From the NCBI GenBank assembly GCA_047605865.1, contig JASGFC010000011.1, positions 1 through 56,687 of the forward strand: a stretch of 56,687 bases of DNA, written 5' to 3'. A model generated the notes under the pieces. That model was not told the origin of the DNA and made no database searches. It saw only the letters and a list, made by a program, of their open reading frames with translations. The first letter of the stretch is position 1. Each line of letters opens with the position of its first letter. Below, piece by piece: positions 24,391 through 32,792 of this stretch. The position numbers and the translations under genes are program-made. The stretch is from JASGDC01 sp047605865 (GTDB lineage: Bacteria; Actinomycetota; Actinomycetes; Actinomycetales; Micrococcaceae).

Positions 24391-25560
24391 TCATACTTCA
24401 CTTGGTTTTTCTTCATTATTGCCTAGTATAGCTACAGTTTTCGGGTCTAACAGTGTAATGTTTGGAGCCTTGCTAGTTGTTTCTGCTGTAGTAGTAGTTT
24501 CTGCTTGCAATTCTGCAGAGTCCTCATTTTCAGTTCCACTTGTTTTCATGGTATTCATAAACTTTTTGATAACATCAACCCCTAGTATAGGGCCTGCACT
24601 CATGTCACCTTGTGTAGAAATGATGGCAGCTGCTGGATTTCCTTCAAAACCAAGTGTTTCTTGCACTTCATGAGGATTGCCATCTGGGGTAAGAACAGTG
24701 AAATCTCCGTAGGCTTTTTTAACTTCATCACCTTCAGCTAAGCTGAGCAGATTAAAATCAATATCGTTACCGAGTTGTTTTTGCCACTGAGGAAAATAAG
24801 GTTTCAAAGATTTACAAGCTAAACAATGTGGGTCAACAAAGAGCAGTAATTGCTCGCGGTCTTTTGCAAGCTCTCCTAGCGTTGTTACTTTGCCATTTTT
24901 GATAACCGAAAAATCTTTAACAGCATCATCAACCATGTGATCTTCTGCGTCATATGTTTGTGAATCTATCGTGTCTTGCGCACTCAGTGTGTCAATTTTT
25001 TGTTCTAATTCATCGATACGATCTTCTGCTTCAAGTTGTCTTTGATTACTTAAATACCAGACGCCAACAATGCCAGCTGTTAATGCCAGCAGAATTGGTA
25101 AAAGCACGATGAGTGTTGAGCTAAGTTGTGTCATAGTTTGAATTACTCCTGGATACGTGAAGCTTCCCCATACAGCTAGTCCTGAAAGGAAAACAAAAAT
25201 CATATTGCGTGAAACGGTCATTTCTGAGATATTCGCACTTCCAGCACCAAAACAGTTACAAGAGAATTCTTCCTTTTTAAGGAAAACACTAGTGACCATT
25301 ACTAAGAAAATCAGCATTAATAGTGCTGCTACAAGACTAGCAATTCGATGAAGTGGTGCTGAGGCAAAGATTAATGCCACTGCTAAGATGAGTTCTCCTA
25401 AAGGGAGCGCAGTTGCAATAAAAGAATGTGTGGATTCTGGAAATTTGAAGTTATAGAGAGCCTCAAGGGTTGCTGGACGATTTTTAATTTTGCTTAATCC
25501 GGAGATGAGAAAAATTCCAGCTAGGACAAAGCTGACAAATACGTACAAAATAGGGCTCAT
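24391..25560 (-). CDS. MauE/DoxX-like membrane protein fused to thioredoxin domain
   Basis: A 389-residue protein. Residues 1-170 hold five or so membrane segments with the MauE/DoxX pattern: an early GLSKIKNRPATLEALYNF and the Cys pair CNCFG (101-105). A coiled-coil stretch (about 175-193, ELEQKIDTL) links to a thioredoxin-like domain with CxxC at Cys246/Cys249 (VDPHCLACKSLKPYFPQW). MauE with MauD forms a redox route needed for methylamine dehydrogenase maturation, but no mau genes are seen here. The topology suggests electron transfer across the membrane to the thioredoxin domain. Which side of the membrane the domain faces is uncertain, and the partner gene at 23359 has no signal. Confidence 0.65.
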   Translation of the reverse strand: MSPILYVFVSFVLAGIFLISGLSKIKNRPATLEALYNFKFPESTHSFIATALPLGELILAVALIFASAPLHRIASLVAALLMLIFLVMVTSVFLKKEEFSCNCFGAGSANISEMTVSRNMIFVFLSGLAVWGSFTYPGVIQTMTQLSSTLIVLLPILLALTAGIVGVWYLSNQRQLEAEDRIDELEQKIDTLSAQDTIDSQTYDAEDHMVDDAVKDFSVIKNGKVTTLGELAKDREQLLLFVDPHCLACKSLKPYFPQWQKQLGNDIDFNLLSLAEGDEVKKAYGDFTVLTPDGNPHEVQETLGFEGNPAAAIISTQGDMSAGPILGVDVIKKFMNTMKTSGTENEDSAELQAETTTTAETTSKAPNITLLDPKTVAILGNNEEKPSEV

Positions 25561-25593
25561 TACTTTAATTTTCTCTCTAAACCACGTAGATGT

Positions 25594-27525
25594 CTACTCT
25601 TGTGAAGCTAAAGCTTTTTGTGCCAAAGACTTGGCTTTTTCGTCAAGTTCTCTTGGCGAAACCATCAGTACGGTATCACCTGCTGCCAGAAGTACGGAAG
25701 TAAGCCATTGCTCATAAGGTGTTGAAAAGGAAACTAGTCGAGTTGAATCTTCAGCTATAAGTTTTGTGAAGTTCAGTTTCACATCAAAATATGTTTCATT
25801 GTTATCAAGTAAGGCAACATATTCTTTACCTTGGGCGAACTGTCCATCTGTCTGCGGTTTATTTTCTGTGTTACCAGATTTTTGTTGAGTAAGGGCAAGA
25901 TTTTCAAGTTTTGAAACAATAAAAATTTTGTCTTCTTGTGTTTCTTGCTCAGTAGCAATAACATACCACTGAGAGTTCTTAAACAATAATTTTTGCGGAG
26001 CTAACTCTCTTATATGTTTCTTCCCAGAACGAGAAGAAACATATCGTGCTTTGATGAGAGTCTTAGAATCAATAGCCTCTTGCAGTATTTGCCGCTTCTC
26101 CTTGACTAAAGAGTCTCCCGACCAGATTGAAACAGTAGCTTTGAGGCTTGTTCGTAGTTTTTCTGCAAGTTCAGGAGCAGAAATTTTAGCAATGAGAGCC
26201 TGCGCTGTTTTAGCGCTATGAGGATCTACAACAGCAATAAATGAAAGAGCATAACTTAAGTAGATAGACTCTTCGGCTGTTAATTTAACAGGATGTTCTA
26301 AATTTTGAGGATCTTGAACAGTGATGATGTCATTATCATAGTTAAGATCAATAAGATCTTGATGCTGATGGTATTCACTGGGGCGCCCTGTCATCGTTAA
26401 TAAAGCGATGTCGTCTCTAATTTGTTTCGGTGTCACCTCAAAATGATCTGCTACTTCCTGCACTGAGATTGGCTCATTTTCAATCAGAAAAGGAAGTAAA
26501 TTTAAAAGACGTTTCAATCTCACATCAGCAGGAGTTTTAACACCTTTACCTTTATAGTTATGTACTTTACGAAGTAATGCTTCTGGGTCATCAACGGAAG
26601 GCTTATTAAGACAAGCTCGGAAAATTTGTTCAACTTTCTCTTTTATTTCTACTGGCTTAACAACCTGCACAGAACCTGCAGCTTGAGCAATGAAACGAGC
26701 AGCTTTATCAGAATCATGATAAGTAAAAGAACAAGTATCTGGTGTTACTGTTACTAAATGCTCTTGCACCCAAGCAGGTACCTTGCCAACAATTTTGACT
26801 TCACCCTTGTGAGAGCCTGTATCAAGCGCAGTTTTTTGTAAGTACTCTTCAATATTGAAGTGTGGGTCTTTCGTGTGCATCTCATCAGTTTCTTTAACCG
26901 TTTTGCTCTCAATTCTAGAAAGTCTGAACGTTCTCATACCTTTTCGAGAAAAATCATAAGCTGCAAGGTACCAATGCGAACTAGCTAAAGACATCCCATA
27001 CGGGTAAACATTTCGAACCTCTGCACTACCACCAGGCTTACTATAAGTAAACTGTAGGCTTTTACCAGCGTTAATCGCCGATAAAATCTGCATCACTAAA
27101 GTGGAATCAATATCAGGATCATCAAGCAAATACTGGTAAAACGGTTGAGACGAAATATCGACTTTAGACAATAGCTTATAAGAAATATCTTTAAACTGCC
27201 TTGAATTAAAAGATTTCATCGCTGAATATATGAGTTGAAGCTCATCTGGACTAAACTCTAAATCTTTTCCTTCATAATCTTCAAGCCGAATAAAGTATCT
27301 CTTATTGTTTGGATCATCAAAAGCATCTTCGCGTATTTTAATGTCAAAATTGAGTTTGTTTCGCAATATTGCTTTGTCACGAGAGAATAATTTCTCAAAA
27401 CTTTCGCCATCATAGTTAGAATAATCATCTACTAATCTATGGATCTCTTCACGAGTAATGCCCCTATCATTTCCCACGAGAGCAATGACAAGGTTCATGA
27501 TGCGTTCATCATTTTTAAGTGGCAC
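25594..27525 (-). CDS. pafBC: PafB-PafC fusion, WYL-domain transcription activator
   Basis: A 643-residue fusion of two related halves, each with a winged-helix domain and a WYL domain. The first half begins ERIMNLVIALVGNDRGITREE and has the WYL-type SSHWYLAAYDFSRKGMRTFRLSRI; the second has LLNLLPFLIENEPISVQEVADHF and FKNSQWYVIATEQ. In mycobacteria PafBC activates DNA-damage genes independently of RecA/LexA; natural fusions occur in Arthrobacter. It starts with GTG after AAGGA. In most relatives it lies downstream of pafA of the Pup system. Here its upstream neighbour is an FKBP and no pafA is present. Confidence 0.92.
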   Translation of the reverse strand: MPLKNDERIMNLVIALVGNDRGITREEIHRLVDDYSNYDGESFEKLFSRDKAILRNKLNFDIKIREDAFDDPNNKRYFIRLEDYEGKDLEFSPDELQLIYSAMKSFNSRQFKDISYKLLSKVDISSQPFYQYLLDDPDIDSTLVMQILSAINAGKSLQFTYSKPGGSAEVRNVYPYGMSLASSHWYLAAYDFSRKGMRTFRLSRIESKTVKETDEMHTKDPHFNIEEYLQKTALDTGSHKGEVKIVGKVPAWVQEHLVTVTPDTCSFTYHDSDKAARFIAQAAGSVQVVKPVEIKEKVEQIFRACLNKPSVDDPEALLRKVHNYKGKGVKTPADVRLKRLLNLLPFLIENEPISVQEVADHFEVTPKQIRDDIALLTMTGRPSEYHQHQDLIDLNYDNDIITVQDPQNLEHPVKLTAEESIYLSYALSFIAVVDPHSAKTAQALIAKISAPELAEKLRTSLKATVSIWSGDSLVKEKRQILQEAIDSKTLIKARYVSSRSGKKHIRELAPQKLLFKNSQWYVIATEQETQEDKIFIVSKLENLALTQQKSGNTENKPQTDGQFAQGKEYVALLDNNETYFDVKLNFTKLIAEDSTRLVSFSTPYEQWLTSVLLAAGDTVLMVSPRELDEKAKSLAQKALASQE

Positions 27526-27560
27526 TCTTCGTTCCTTGCTTAAGCCGAAGTATCTCAGCT

Positions 27561-27944
27561 TTATTTAATAGCCTCGAGGTCAACAACAAAAATGAGAGTT
27601 TCATCAGGGCCAATAGCAGCACCTGCACCACGGCTACCGTAAGCAAGTTGTGGTGGAATTGTTAACTTACGGCGTCCACCAACTTTCATGCCTATCAATC
27701 CTTGATCCCAACCTTGAATAACCATGCCAACACCAACTGGGAACTCTAGTTCTTGTTCTCTATTCCAGGAAGCATCAAACTCTTCGCCAGTTGAAAAAGC
27801 AACACCCACATAGTGAACACTGACGGTATCACCTTTTTTAACTGCTGGACCAGTACCTACCTCAAGGTCTTCAATCACTAAATCTTGCGGAGGAACATCC
27901 CCAGGGAATTCAATTTCAGGGCGAGTTTTCTTAGTTGCCATCAT
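27561..27944 (-). CDS. FKBP-type peptidyl-prolyl isomerase
   Basis: A 127-residue cytoplasmic FKBP, a proline isomerase. Typical residues are present: the motif VSVHYVGVAFSTGEEFDASW, VIQGWDQGLIGMKVGGRRKLTIPPQLAYGSRG, and the terminal TLIFVVDLEAI. No signal peptide is seen. The ATG is inside the end of trmI, an overlap of 14 bases (or 11 if the second ATG is used). FKBP genes at this site, next to the paf genes, are found in Micrococcales; the target is not known. Confidence 0.92.
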   Translation of the reverse strand: MMATKKTRPEIEFPGDVPPQDLVIEDLEVGTGPAVKKGDTVSVHYVGVAFSTGEEFDASWNREQELEFPVGVGMVIQGWDQGLIGMKVGGRRKLTIPPQLAYGSRGAGAAIGPDETLIFVVDLEAIK

Positions 27945-28929
27945 TTTCTTCTTTCTTCAGATTTTGATCTTCTGTTTCAATTTTACGCACAAGACGACGC
28001 AATTTCCTGTCAGAAGCTCCTAAAATACCAACAGCATCAGGAGTCCATGCAGTAACATCAGCATCGGAATATTCAGACTTAGACTGACGTTTCTTTTGTG
28101 GTAATGGCTCAAAACCATCTGCCATCTTTCGTGCTTGAACTAAGAAAGCAGTATGAGCCACCATACGATGATCTGGGCGTACCGCGAGCCCATCAACATG
28201 CCAACCTCTTACCATAGATTCGGTGCAGACTGGTTCTGTAAAGCGTCGAGTGGAACGCATCTGCTCTACTACTCGAGACAATTGAGTAACAGTTGCCACA
28301 TAAACAATAAAAACTCCTCCCGGGCGAAGTGCTTGAAGACAAGCCTCAACACATTCCCAAGGAGCTAACATATCTAGCACGATACGATCAATAGAAGCAT
28401 CTTCAACTGTTTCATTAAGTTTTTCAGCCAAATCTCCCATGGTTAAAGACCAAGCAGGGTGCTCTTGTCCGAAGAAATTTTTAATATTAGCAGCTGCAAT
28501 TGTTGCAAACTCGTCACGCAATTCAAAAGAATAAACTTTGCCTTCTTCTCCCACTGCCCTTAAAAGAGATAAGGTCAATGCCCCAGTGCCTACGCCAGCC
28601 TCTACAACTTTTGCTCCAGGATAAATATCACCCATTGTGATAATCTGACCAGCGTCTTTAGGATAAATAACTGTTGCACCTCGAGGCATTGATAGCACAT
28701 AGTCTGAAAGCAATGGACGCAAGGCAAGATATAACACGCCAGAAGTGTTTTCTAAAATGGTACCTTCATCTTTGCCTACGATGTCATCGTGTAAAATGTA
28801 GCCTTTATCCGTGTTGAATCTATCGCCAGCTTTTAGCTTAATCGTGTAGATTTTCTTCTTTTGACTGGTCATTTGAACTTTGTCGCCGTATTCAAAAGGA
28901 CCACTGCGCATTCTTGCCCCTATTGTCAT
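27931..28929 (-). CDS. trmI: tRNA (adenine-N1)-methyltransferase TrmI
   Basis: A 332-residue methyltransferase that makes m1A58 in the T loop of tRNA. The N-terminal beta domain (to about residue 85) is followed by a SAM-binding fold with VVEAGVGTGALTLSLL and the motif VLDMLAPWECVE. The C-terminal tail is charged. Actinobacterial homologues work as tetramers. In Mycobacterium the same gene is close to mpa of the Pup-proteasome locus; here the proteasome genes are missing and FKBP follows directly. Its start overlaps the protease gene by 4 bases. Confidence 0.94.
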   Translation of the reverse strand: MTIGARMRSGPFEYGDKVQMTSQKKKIYTIKLKAGDRFNTDKGYILHDDIVGKDEGTILENTSGVLYLALRPLLSDYVLSMPRGATVIYPKDAGQIITMGDIYPGAKVVEAGVGTGALTLSLLRAVGEEGKVYSFELRDEFATIAAANIKNFFGQEHPAWSLTMGDLAEKLNETVEDASIDRIVLDMLAPWECVEACLQALRPGGVFIVYVATVTQLSRVVEQMRSTRRFTEPVCTESMVRGWHVDGLAVRPDHRMVAHTAFLVQARKMADGFEPLPQKKRQSKSEYSDADVTAWTPDAVGILGASDRKLRRLVRKIETEDQNLKKEENDGN

Positions 28930-30041
28930 GATGTCTTTGCCTTAGCTTGTGCAAGGATTTGTTGATACGTGACATAGCCATCAACGTGTCCTTTCTCATC
29001 TGCAATAAAAAAACCTGGAGAGCTTGTAGCTGAAGCCACTTTCATGACTTCAGTTTTACTCATGGTATCTAGTAAGAGTCCTTTGGATGGGAAAGGGGTT
29101 GATACTGCTGTGATAGGGCTTGAGTCTAACTTGGTATCAGGGACTGAGTTAAGAATGTTTGTATCAACTTTCCCGGTAATGTTCTTACCGTCAAAAATGC
29201 CTATATGTGGGTATTTCTGACTTAAAACTTTTGCTATAGCGCAAGATGTACTTGAAGGAATAATGATTGCTGCTTCTTCCATGTTTTTCAAGCCAAATGG
29301 AATTTGTGGTTTTAATGAATTCAAGGCTTGAGTACTTGATTGCCATAGATAGCTAATCAAGAGAAATGAAATCAACGCGGAAGTTAAACCCAAACTTTGT
29401 CCTTGAACAAGTGGTAGCACGATAAACCAGATGGCTAAAACAATACAAAGAATACGTCCAATCCATGCAGTGACCTTTAACCCGAGGTTTTTTTCAGTGC
29501 TGTAATTATTAATGATGGCTTGTAGTGCTTTACCACCATCGAGCGGAAAGGCTGGAAGTAAATTGAAAAGACCAACAAAGAGGTTGACATAAAACAAGCT
29601 TTGAAGTAACAAAGCAATAGTGATATTTGGGCTTAGAGGAACTGTAAAATACGCTAAAGCAGCAATGATAAGGTTAGCAAATGGGCCCATTAAAGCAACA
29701 AAAGCTTGCTGACTGTTTTTAGCGCCTGTTGTCATGTTGAAGTGAGTTATGCCACCAAAGACATTAAGCACAATCTTATTGACATTCCAGCCATAGCGTT
29801 GTGCACTCAGAGCATGAAAAAGTTCATGAATCAAAATTGAAAGCGCAAGAAATACAACGTAACATACAGCAACTAATCCAGCCTGGAAAACAGAATAATG
29901 CGGAATGACTTCTTGAACAGTTGGGGTGAAACTTGCAATGATTACTAAGGCTATGAAGAACCAGGAATAAGCAAGATAAATTTTGGAACCTTTGAAAGTT
30001 CCTATATATAGCCCATCGTCGGAAGTAAGTTTATTGAGCAT
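28926..30041 (-). CDS. Site-2 protease-type M50 membrane metalloprotease
   Basis: A 371-residue intramembrane metalloprotease. The zinc site IHELFHALSAQRYG has His72, Glu73 and His76; the distal Asp motif is LLPAFPLDGGKALQ, and FGGITHF is also family-typical. About six hydrophobic segments are followed by a C-terminal regulatory segment of about 120 residues that has CBS-like spacing but is too divergent to name. Such proteases cut membrane-bound regulators such as anti-sigma factors; the target is not known. It overlaps trmI (4 bases) and the HAD gene (11 bases). Confidence 0.87.
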   Translation of the reverse strand: MLNKLTSDDGLYIGTFKGSKIYLAYSWFFIALVIIASFTPTVQEVIPHYSVFQAGLVAVCYVVFLALSILIHELFHALSAQRYGWNVNKIVLNVFGGITHFNMTTGAKNSQQAFVALMGPFANLIIAALAYFTVPLSPNITIALLLQSLFYVNLFVGLFNLLPAFPLDGGKALQAIINNYSTEKNLGLKVTAWIGRILCIVLAIWFIVLPLVQGQSLGLTSALISFLLISYLWQSSTQALNSLKPQIPFGLKNMEEAAIIIPSSTSCAIAKVLSQKYPHIGIFDGKNITGKVDTNILNSVPDTKLDSSPITAVSTPFPSKGLLLDTMSKTEVMKVASATSSPGFFIADEKGHVDGYVTYQQILAQAKAKTS

Positions 30042-30720
30042 TTGCTAACACTTTCTCAAAATCTTCTATAGTTTTACCCTCAAGAGTGTCCCATAGGGTA
30101 ATATCTTGAAACTGCTTAAGGGATTGTATCAAAGGTATTCCAATGGTTGCTGCACCAGAGGCAAGAGCACTGTTAACACCGGGGATAGAATCTTCAATGG
30201 CAATGGAATCATGAATTGAAACATCATGGCCTTGCTCTTTTAAGAGCTTAACCGCATAAAGATATGGTTCTGGGTCAGGTTTTCCGTTCTCAACCATGTC
30301 ACCAGTTACTGAAGCAGCGAAAATGCCTTTGGGTATTTGCTCAAGAAATGCGTCTGCTAAAGGACGGTGTGACATAGTGACAAGACAACAAGGAATGTTA
30401 TATTCTTCAGCAAGCTGAAAAAGGTGCAGTGCGCCAGGACGGAATGGAACATGGTCTTTAACTTTGGCAACCATACCTTCCATGAAATAGTCTAGAAATT
30501 CTTCATCGCTCATGTTAATACCAAGTGAGCGAAAGATGTGAAAGCTATACTCCATTGAATTACCAATGAGGTCTTTTCCTTGTTCAGTTGTCCACTGAAC
30601 GCCCCACTTTTTGGCGAGTTCACTCTCCATTTCAATCCAATAATGTTCAGAATCGATAAGAGTACCATCCATGTCGAGCAGAAAGGCATCTGGGAGTTTT
30701 TTATATTTCTTAGGATTCAT
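30031..30720 (-). CDS. HAD-superfamily hydrolase, beta-phosphoglucomutase-like
   Basis: A 229-residue HAD phosphatase. Motif I FLLDMDGTLIDSEHYW has the nucleophile Asp16 and Asp18; motif II CCLVTMS, then the KPDPEPYL lysine motif and IAIEDSIPGVNSALASGA motif IV. A helical cap lies between residues 30 and 95. This branch dephosphorylates sugar phosphates or similar small metabolites; the exact substrate cannot be read from sequence. It is the first gene of the HAD-M50-trmI-FKBP run. Confidence 0.87.
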   Translation of the reverse strand: MNPKKYKKLPDAFLLDMDGTLIDSEHYWIEMESELAKKWGVQWTTEQGKDLIGNSMEYSFHIFRSLGINMSDEEFLDYFMEGMVAKVKDHVPFRPGALHLFQLAEEYNIPCCLVTMSHRPLADAFLEQIPKGIFAASVTGDMVENGKPDPEPYLYAVKLLKEQGHDVSIHDSIAIEDSIPGVNSALASGAATIGIPLIQSLKQFQDITLWDTLEGKTIEDFEKVLANAQ

Positions 30721-30816
30721 CTTCTTTTAAGTTTATCTCACATAGCCACCAGCTAGAATAAGCAGCAAGATAACGTCGAATAAATTTTACGAGGGAAGAT
30801 ACCTTAAGAGGCACAA

Positions 30817-31098
30817 TTAACTTCGATCTTCAAAATCAATATCGTCATCAAACATAAATGTTTGCGCTGTTGTAGTAGCTTCTTCTGCTTCGTCTTCGTC
30901 TTCATAAACTTCAAAAGGTGTTACTTCATCGTACTCTTCTGCAAGACTTTGCTCATATGCTTCAAAAGCATCTGCTAGTTTATAAAAAGCGGATTCAACA
31001 TTAGGATCTTCTTCACTCTGTTTTTCTTTCACAGCAGCAAAGTGAGCTTTATAAGCTTCCAGCAACGCATCAAGCGCCTGAGATGTTTCTTGTCCCAT
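30817..31098 (-). CDS. Small acidic conserved protein
   Basis: From the ATG at 31098 the product is 93 residues (MGQETSQALDALLEAYKAHF). The central helix segment FYKLADAFEAYEQSLAEEYDEVTPFEVYEDEDE and the acidic C-terminus resemble a short actinobacterial family sometimes labelled primosomal protein, with no proven role. The frame remains open to a TTG at 31161, and an ATG at 31116 is also possible; no start has a good ribosome site. It lies just beyond tRNA-Leu. Function unknown. Confidence 0.6.
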   Translation of the reverse strand: MGQETSQALDALLEAYKAHFAAVKEKQSEEDPNVESAFYKLADAFEAYEQSLAEEYDEVTPFEVYEDEDEAEEATTTAQTFMFDDDIDFEDRS

Positions 31099-31208
31099 GT
31101 CTTTAGGGTAAATCATGAATGAAGAAAAACAAAACTTTGCACTTTTAAAGGTCTTGACCAATATAAGACATAAATGCGGGTTTATAGCTTTCTAAAGATT
31201 TTATTAGT

Positions 31209-31295
31209 GCCCAAGAAGGGATTTGAACCCTCACCCACGATATATTGTGGACTAGCACCTCAAGCTAGCGCGTCTACCTATTCCGCCACCTGGGC
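31209..31295 (-). tRNA. tRNA-Leu(GAG)
   Basis: An 87-base class II tRNA on the minus strand. The acceptor arms GCCCAGG and CTTGGGC pair; the D arm GCGGAATAGGTAGACGC is of leucine type; the anticodon stem CTAGC-GCTAG encloses loop TTGAGGT, anticodon GAG; the T arm contains GGTTCAAATCC. The 3' CCA is not encoded. It reads CUC and CUU. Confidence 0.96.
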
Positions 31296-31319
31296 ATTGC
31301 TCTTTACAATATAGCATGA

Positions 31320-32792
31320 CTAGCCAAGGAGTTCCGAACTATAATTAACATCAACATTAATCTGCACACCATGACCAGACAAAACCTTTTCTGGACCTTG
31401 AAGCAAAGCCCAATTTTTAGGTAGTGGCATGCCATCATTACCCATATAATTATTGGAATAAGCTGCAACAAAAGACTGCTCTGCTTCGACTTCATCACTG
31501 ACACGAATGCATGCCCATCTTGGCCCATAAACACCAAGTTTATACTTGCCAAGGTTATCTTTGACTCCTTGAAAATAAGGAATAATGGCTGCCTCAATAT
31601 CATCTGGATTTGCATCATAGTCAACTGTAAAAAAGATAATGGTGCCGGAAGAAAAACCAAAATAATCTGCTTGCTTTATAGCAGTTTCAGCAGATTGCTT
31701 ACCAAGTTCATAAGAGAAGTATTTCACTTCGTTATTAAGAACTTGATAAATAGGAATTACTTTCATATCGTTTTTCTCCAAAAAATCACGTTCATCTTCT
31801 TGCAGAATTTTTAGTTGTGGTGTGGAAGCATTCCCGTTTAAGTAACGTGCAACGTATTTAATACCATTGTCTTTTAAGATGGGAAGATTAGCTTCAGTAA
31901 TAGGTGTGATGGTGTCGCAGGCATCTCCAGCTCTTGTTTTATCACCAGCAGAATAGAGCAAACTAGCCCAGGTAGTACCATCACATTCACCAGTAATGTT
32001 GATTCTAGCGAAATTTTGATACTGCCTTAAAGCAGTTTCAGTTGCACTATCAAAATCTCCCGTCAAATCAACAGGAAAACCTTGGATACAAAGGCAAGAT
32101 TGAAGCAAAGTTGTCAGTTGTGATGATTGGGTACCCGATGCGAGCTTAAACTGAGAATTATTCATAGCATCAATCATTTTTTGGCCACTATCTGAAGCAT
32201 TGCCATCAGTAATACCAACTTGATTCATGAAGAATCGACGAGCTAAATAACCTTGGGAAGGATCTGGATTTCCATTCGGCAAAATGTACGAAGATTCAAG
32301 ACTATTATTGGCGACCCGATTGAGCCACTTTTGTGCTTGAACTACTTGCTCATTATCACTTTCATTTGTGGAAACAGCATAGGCTGGGTAAAGTAATGTG
32401 CCTATCAATTTCCCTGGCAGGAAAGTATCAGGTACCCCTAAAGCTGCAGCAAAACTTCGTAAAGCTGCATCATCTTGCCAAGCGTATGCTTGTCCTATAG
32501 TTGCAGGAAAATATCCTTTAAAAATGAAAGCGCAACGCAAAGCATCAAGCAGTTTTTGAGGCACTGTTGCTAAATTTTTGCACTGTTCCTGTGCTTTTTG
32601 AAAAGTATCAGCAATACAGGCACCTGTTGGTTCGGATACTCCTAATTCTTTTTGAACTGCAAAAGTTGCACTACTAAAATTACTGACTCGCTGTTTGCCA
32701 TCTTCAACAGCACTATAATACCTTTCTTGGTTTCCATAACTAGAGTTAAGATAGCGTTGTGCTGTTAGAATCAGTTCTGAATGTTGCATCAT
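31320..32792 (-). CDS. DUF1906 glycoside-hydrolase-like protein without signal
   Basis: A 490-residue protein. The C-terminal half (from about residue 295) begins with TEANLPILKDNGIKYVARYLNG and continues with IFFTVDYDANPDDIEAAIIPYFQGV and KYKLGVYGPRWACIRVSDE, the GH25-like DUF1906 fold seen in mycobacterial Rv2525c. The N-terminal half has peptidoglycan-binding-like repeats, clearest in CLCIQGFPVDLTGDFDSATETALRQYQ. Known homologues are often exported by Tat, yet this one begins MMQHSELILTA and shows no signal. It overlaps the upstream Tat-signal gene by 4 bases (ATGA), so the two are translationally coupled. A cell-wall role is inferred; catalytic activity is not proven for the family. Confidence 0.75.
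   Translation of the reverse strand: MMQHSELILTAQRYLNSSYGNQERYYSAVEDGKQRVSNFSSATFAVQKELGVSEPTGACIADTFQKAQEQCKNLATVPQKLLDALRCAFIFKGYFPATIGQAYAWQDDAALRSFAAALGVPDTFLPGKLIGTLLYPAYAVSTNESDNEQVVQAQKWLNRVANNSLESSYILPNGNPDPSQGYLARRFFMNQVGITDGNASDSGQKMIDAMNNSQFKLASGTQSSQLTTLLQSCLCIQGFPVDLTGDFDSATETALRQYQNFARINITGECDGTTWASLLYSAGDKTRAGDACDTITPITEANLPILKDNGIKYVARYLNGNASTPQLKILQEDERDFLEKNDMKVIPIYQVLNNEVKYFSYELGKQSAETAIKQADYFGFSSGTIIFFTVDYDANPDDIEAAIIPYFQGVKDNLGKYKLGVYGPRWACIRVSDEVEAEQSFVAAYSNNYMGNDGMPLPKNWALLQGPEKVLSGHGVQINVDVNYSSELLG

Noticed and set aside
31209..31295. An attachment site of an integrated element at tRNA-Leu
   Set aside because: No repeated 3' tRNA end and no integrase were found near it; the neighbours look like ordinary genes.
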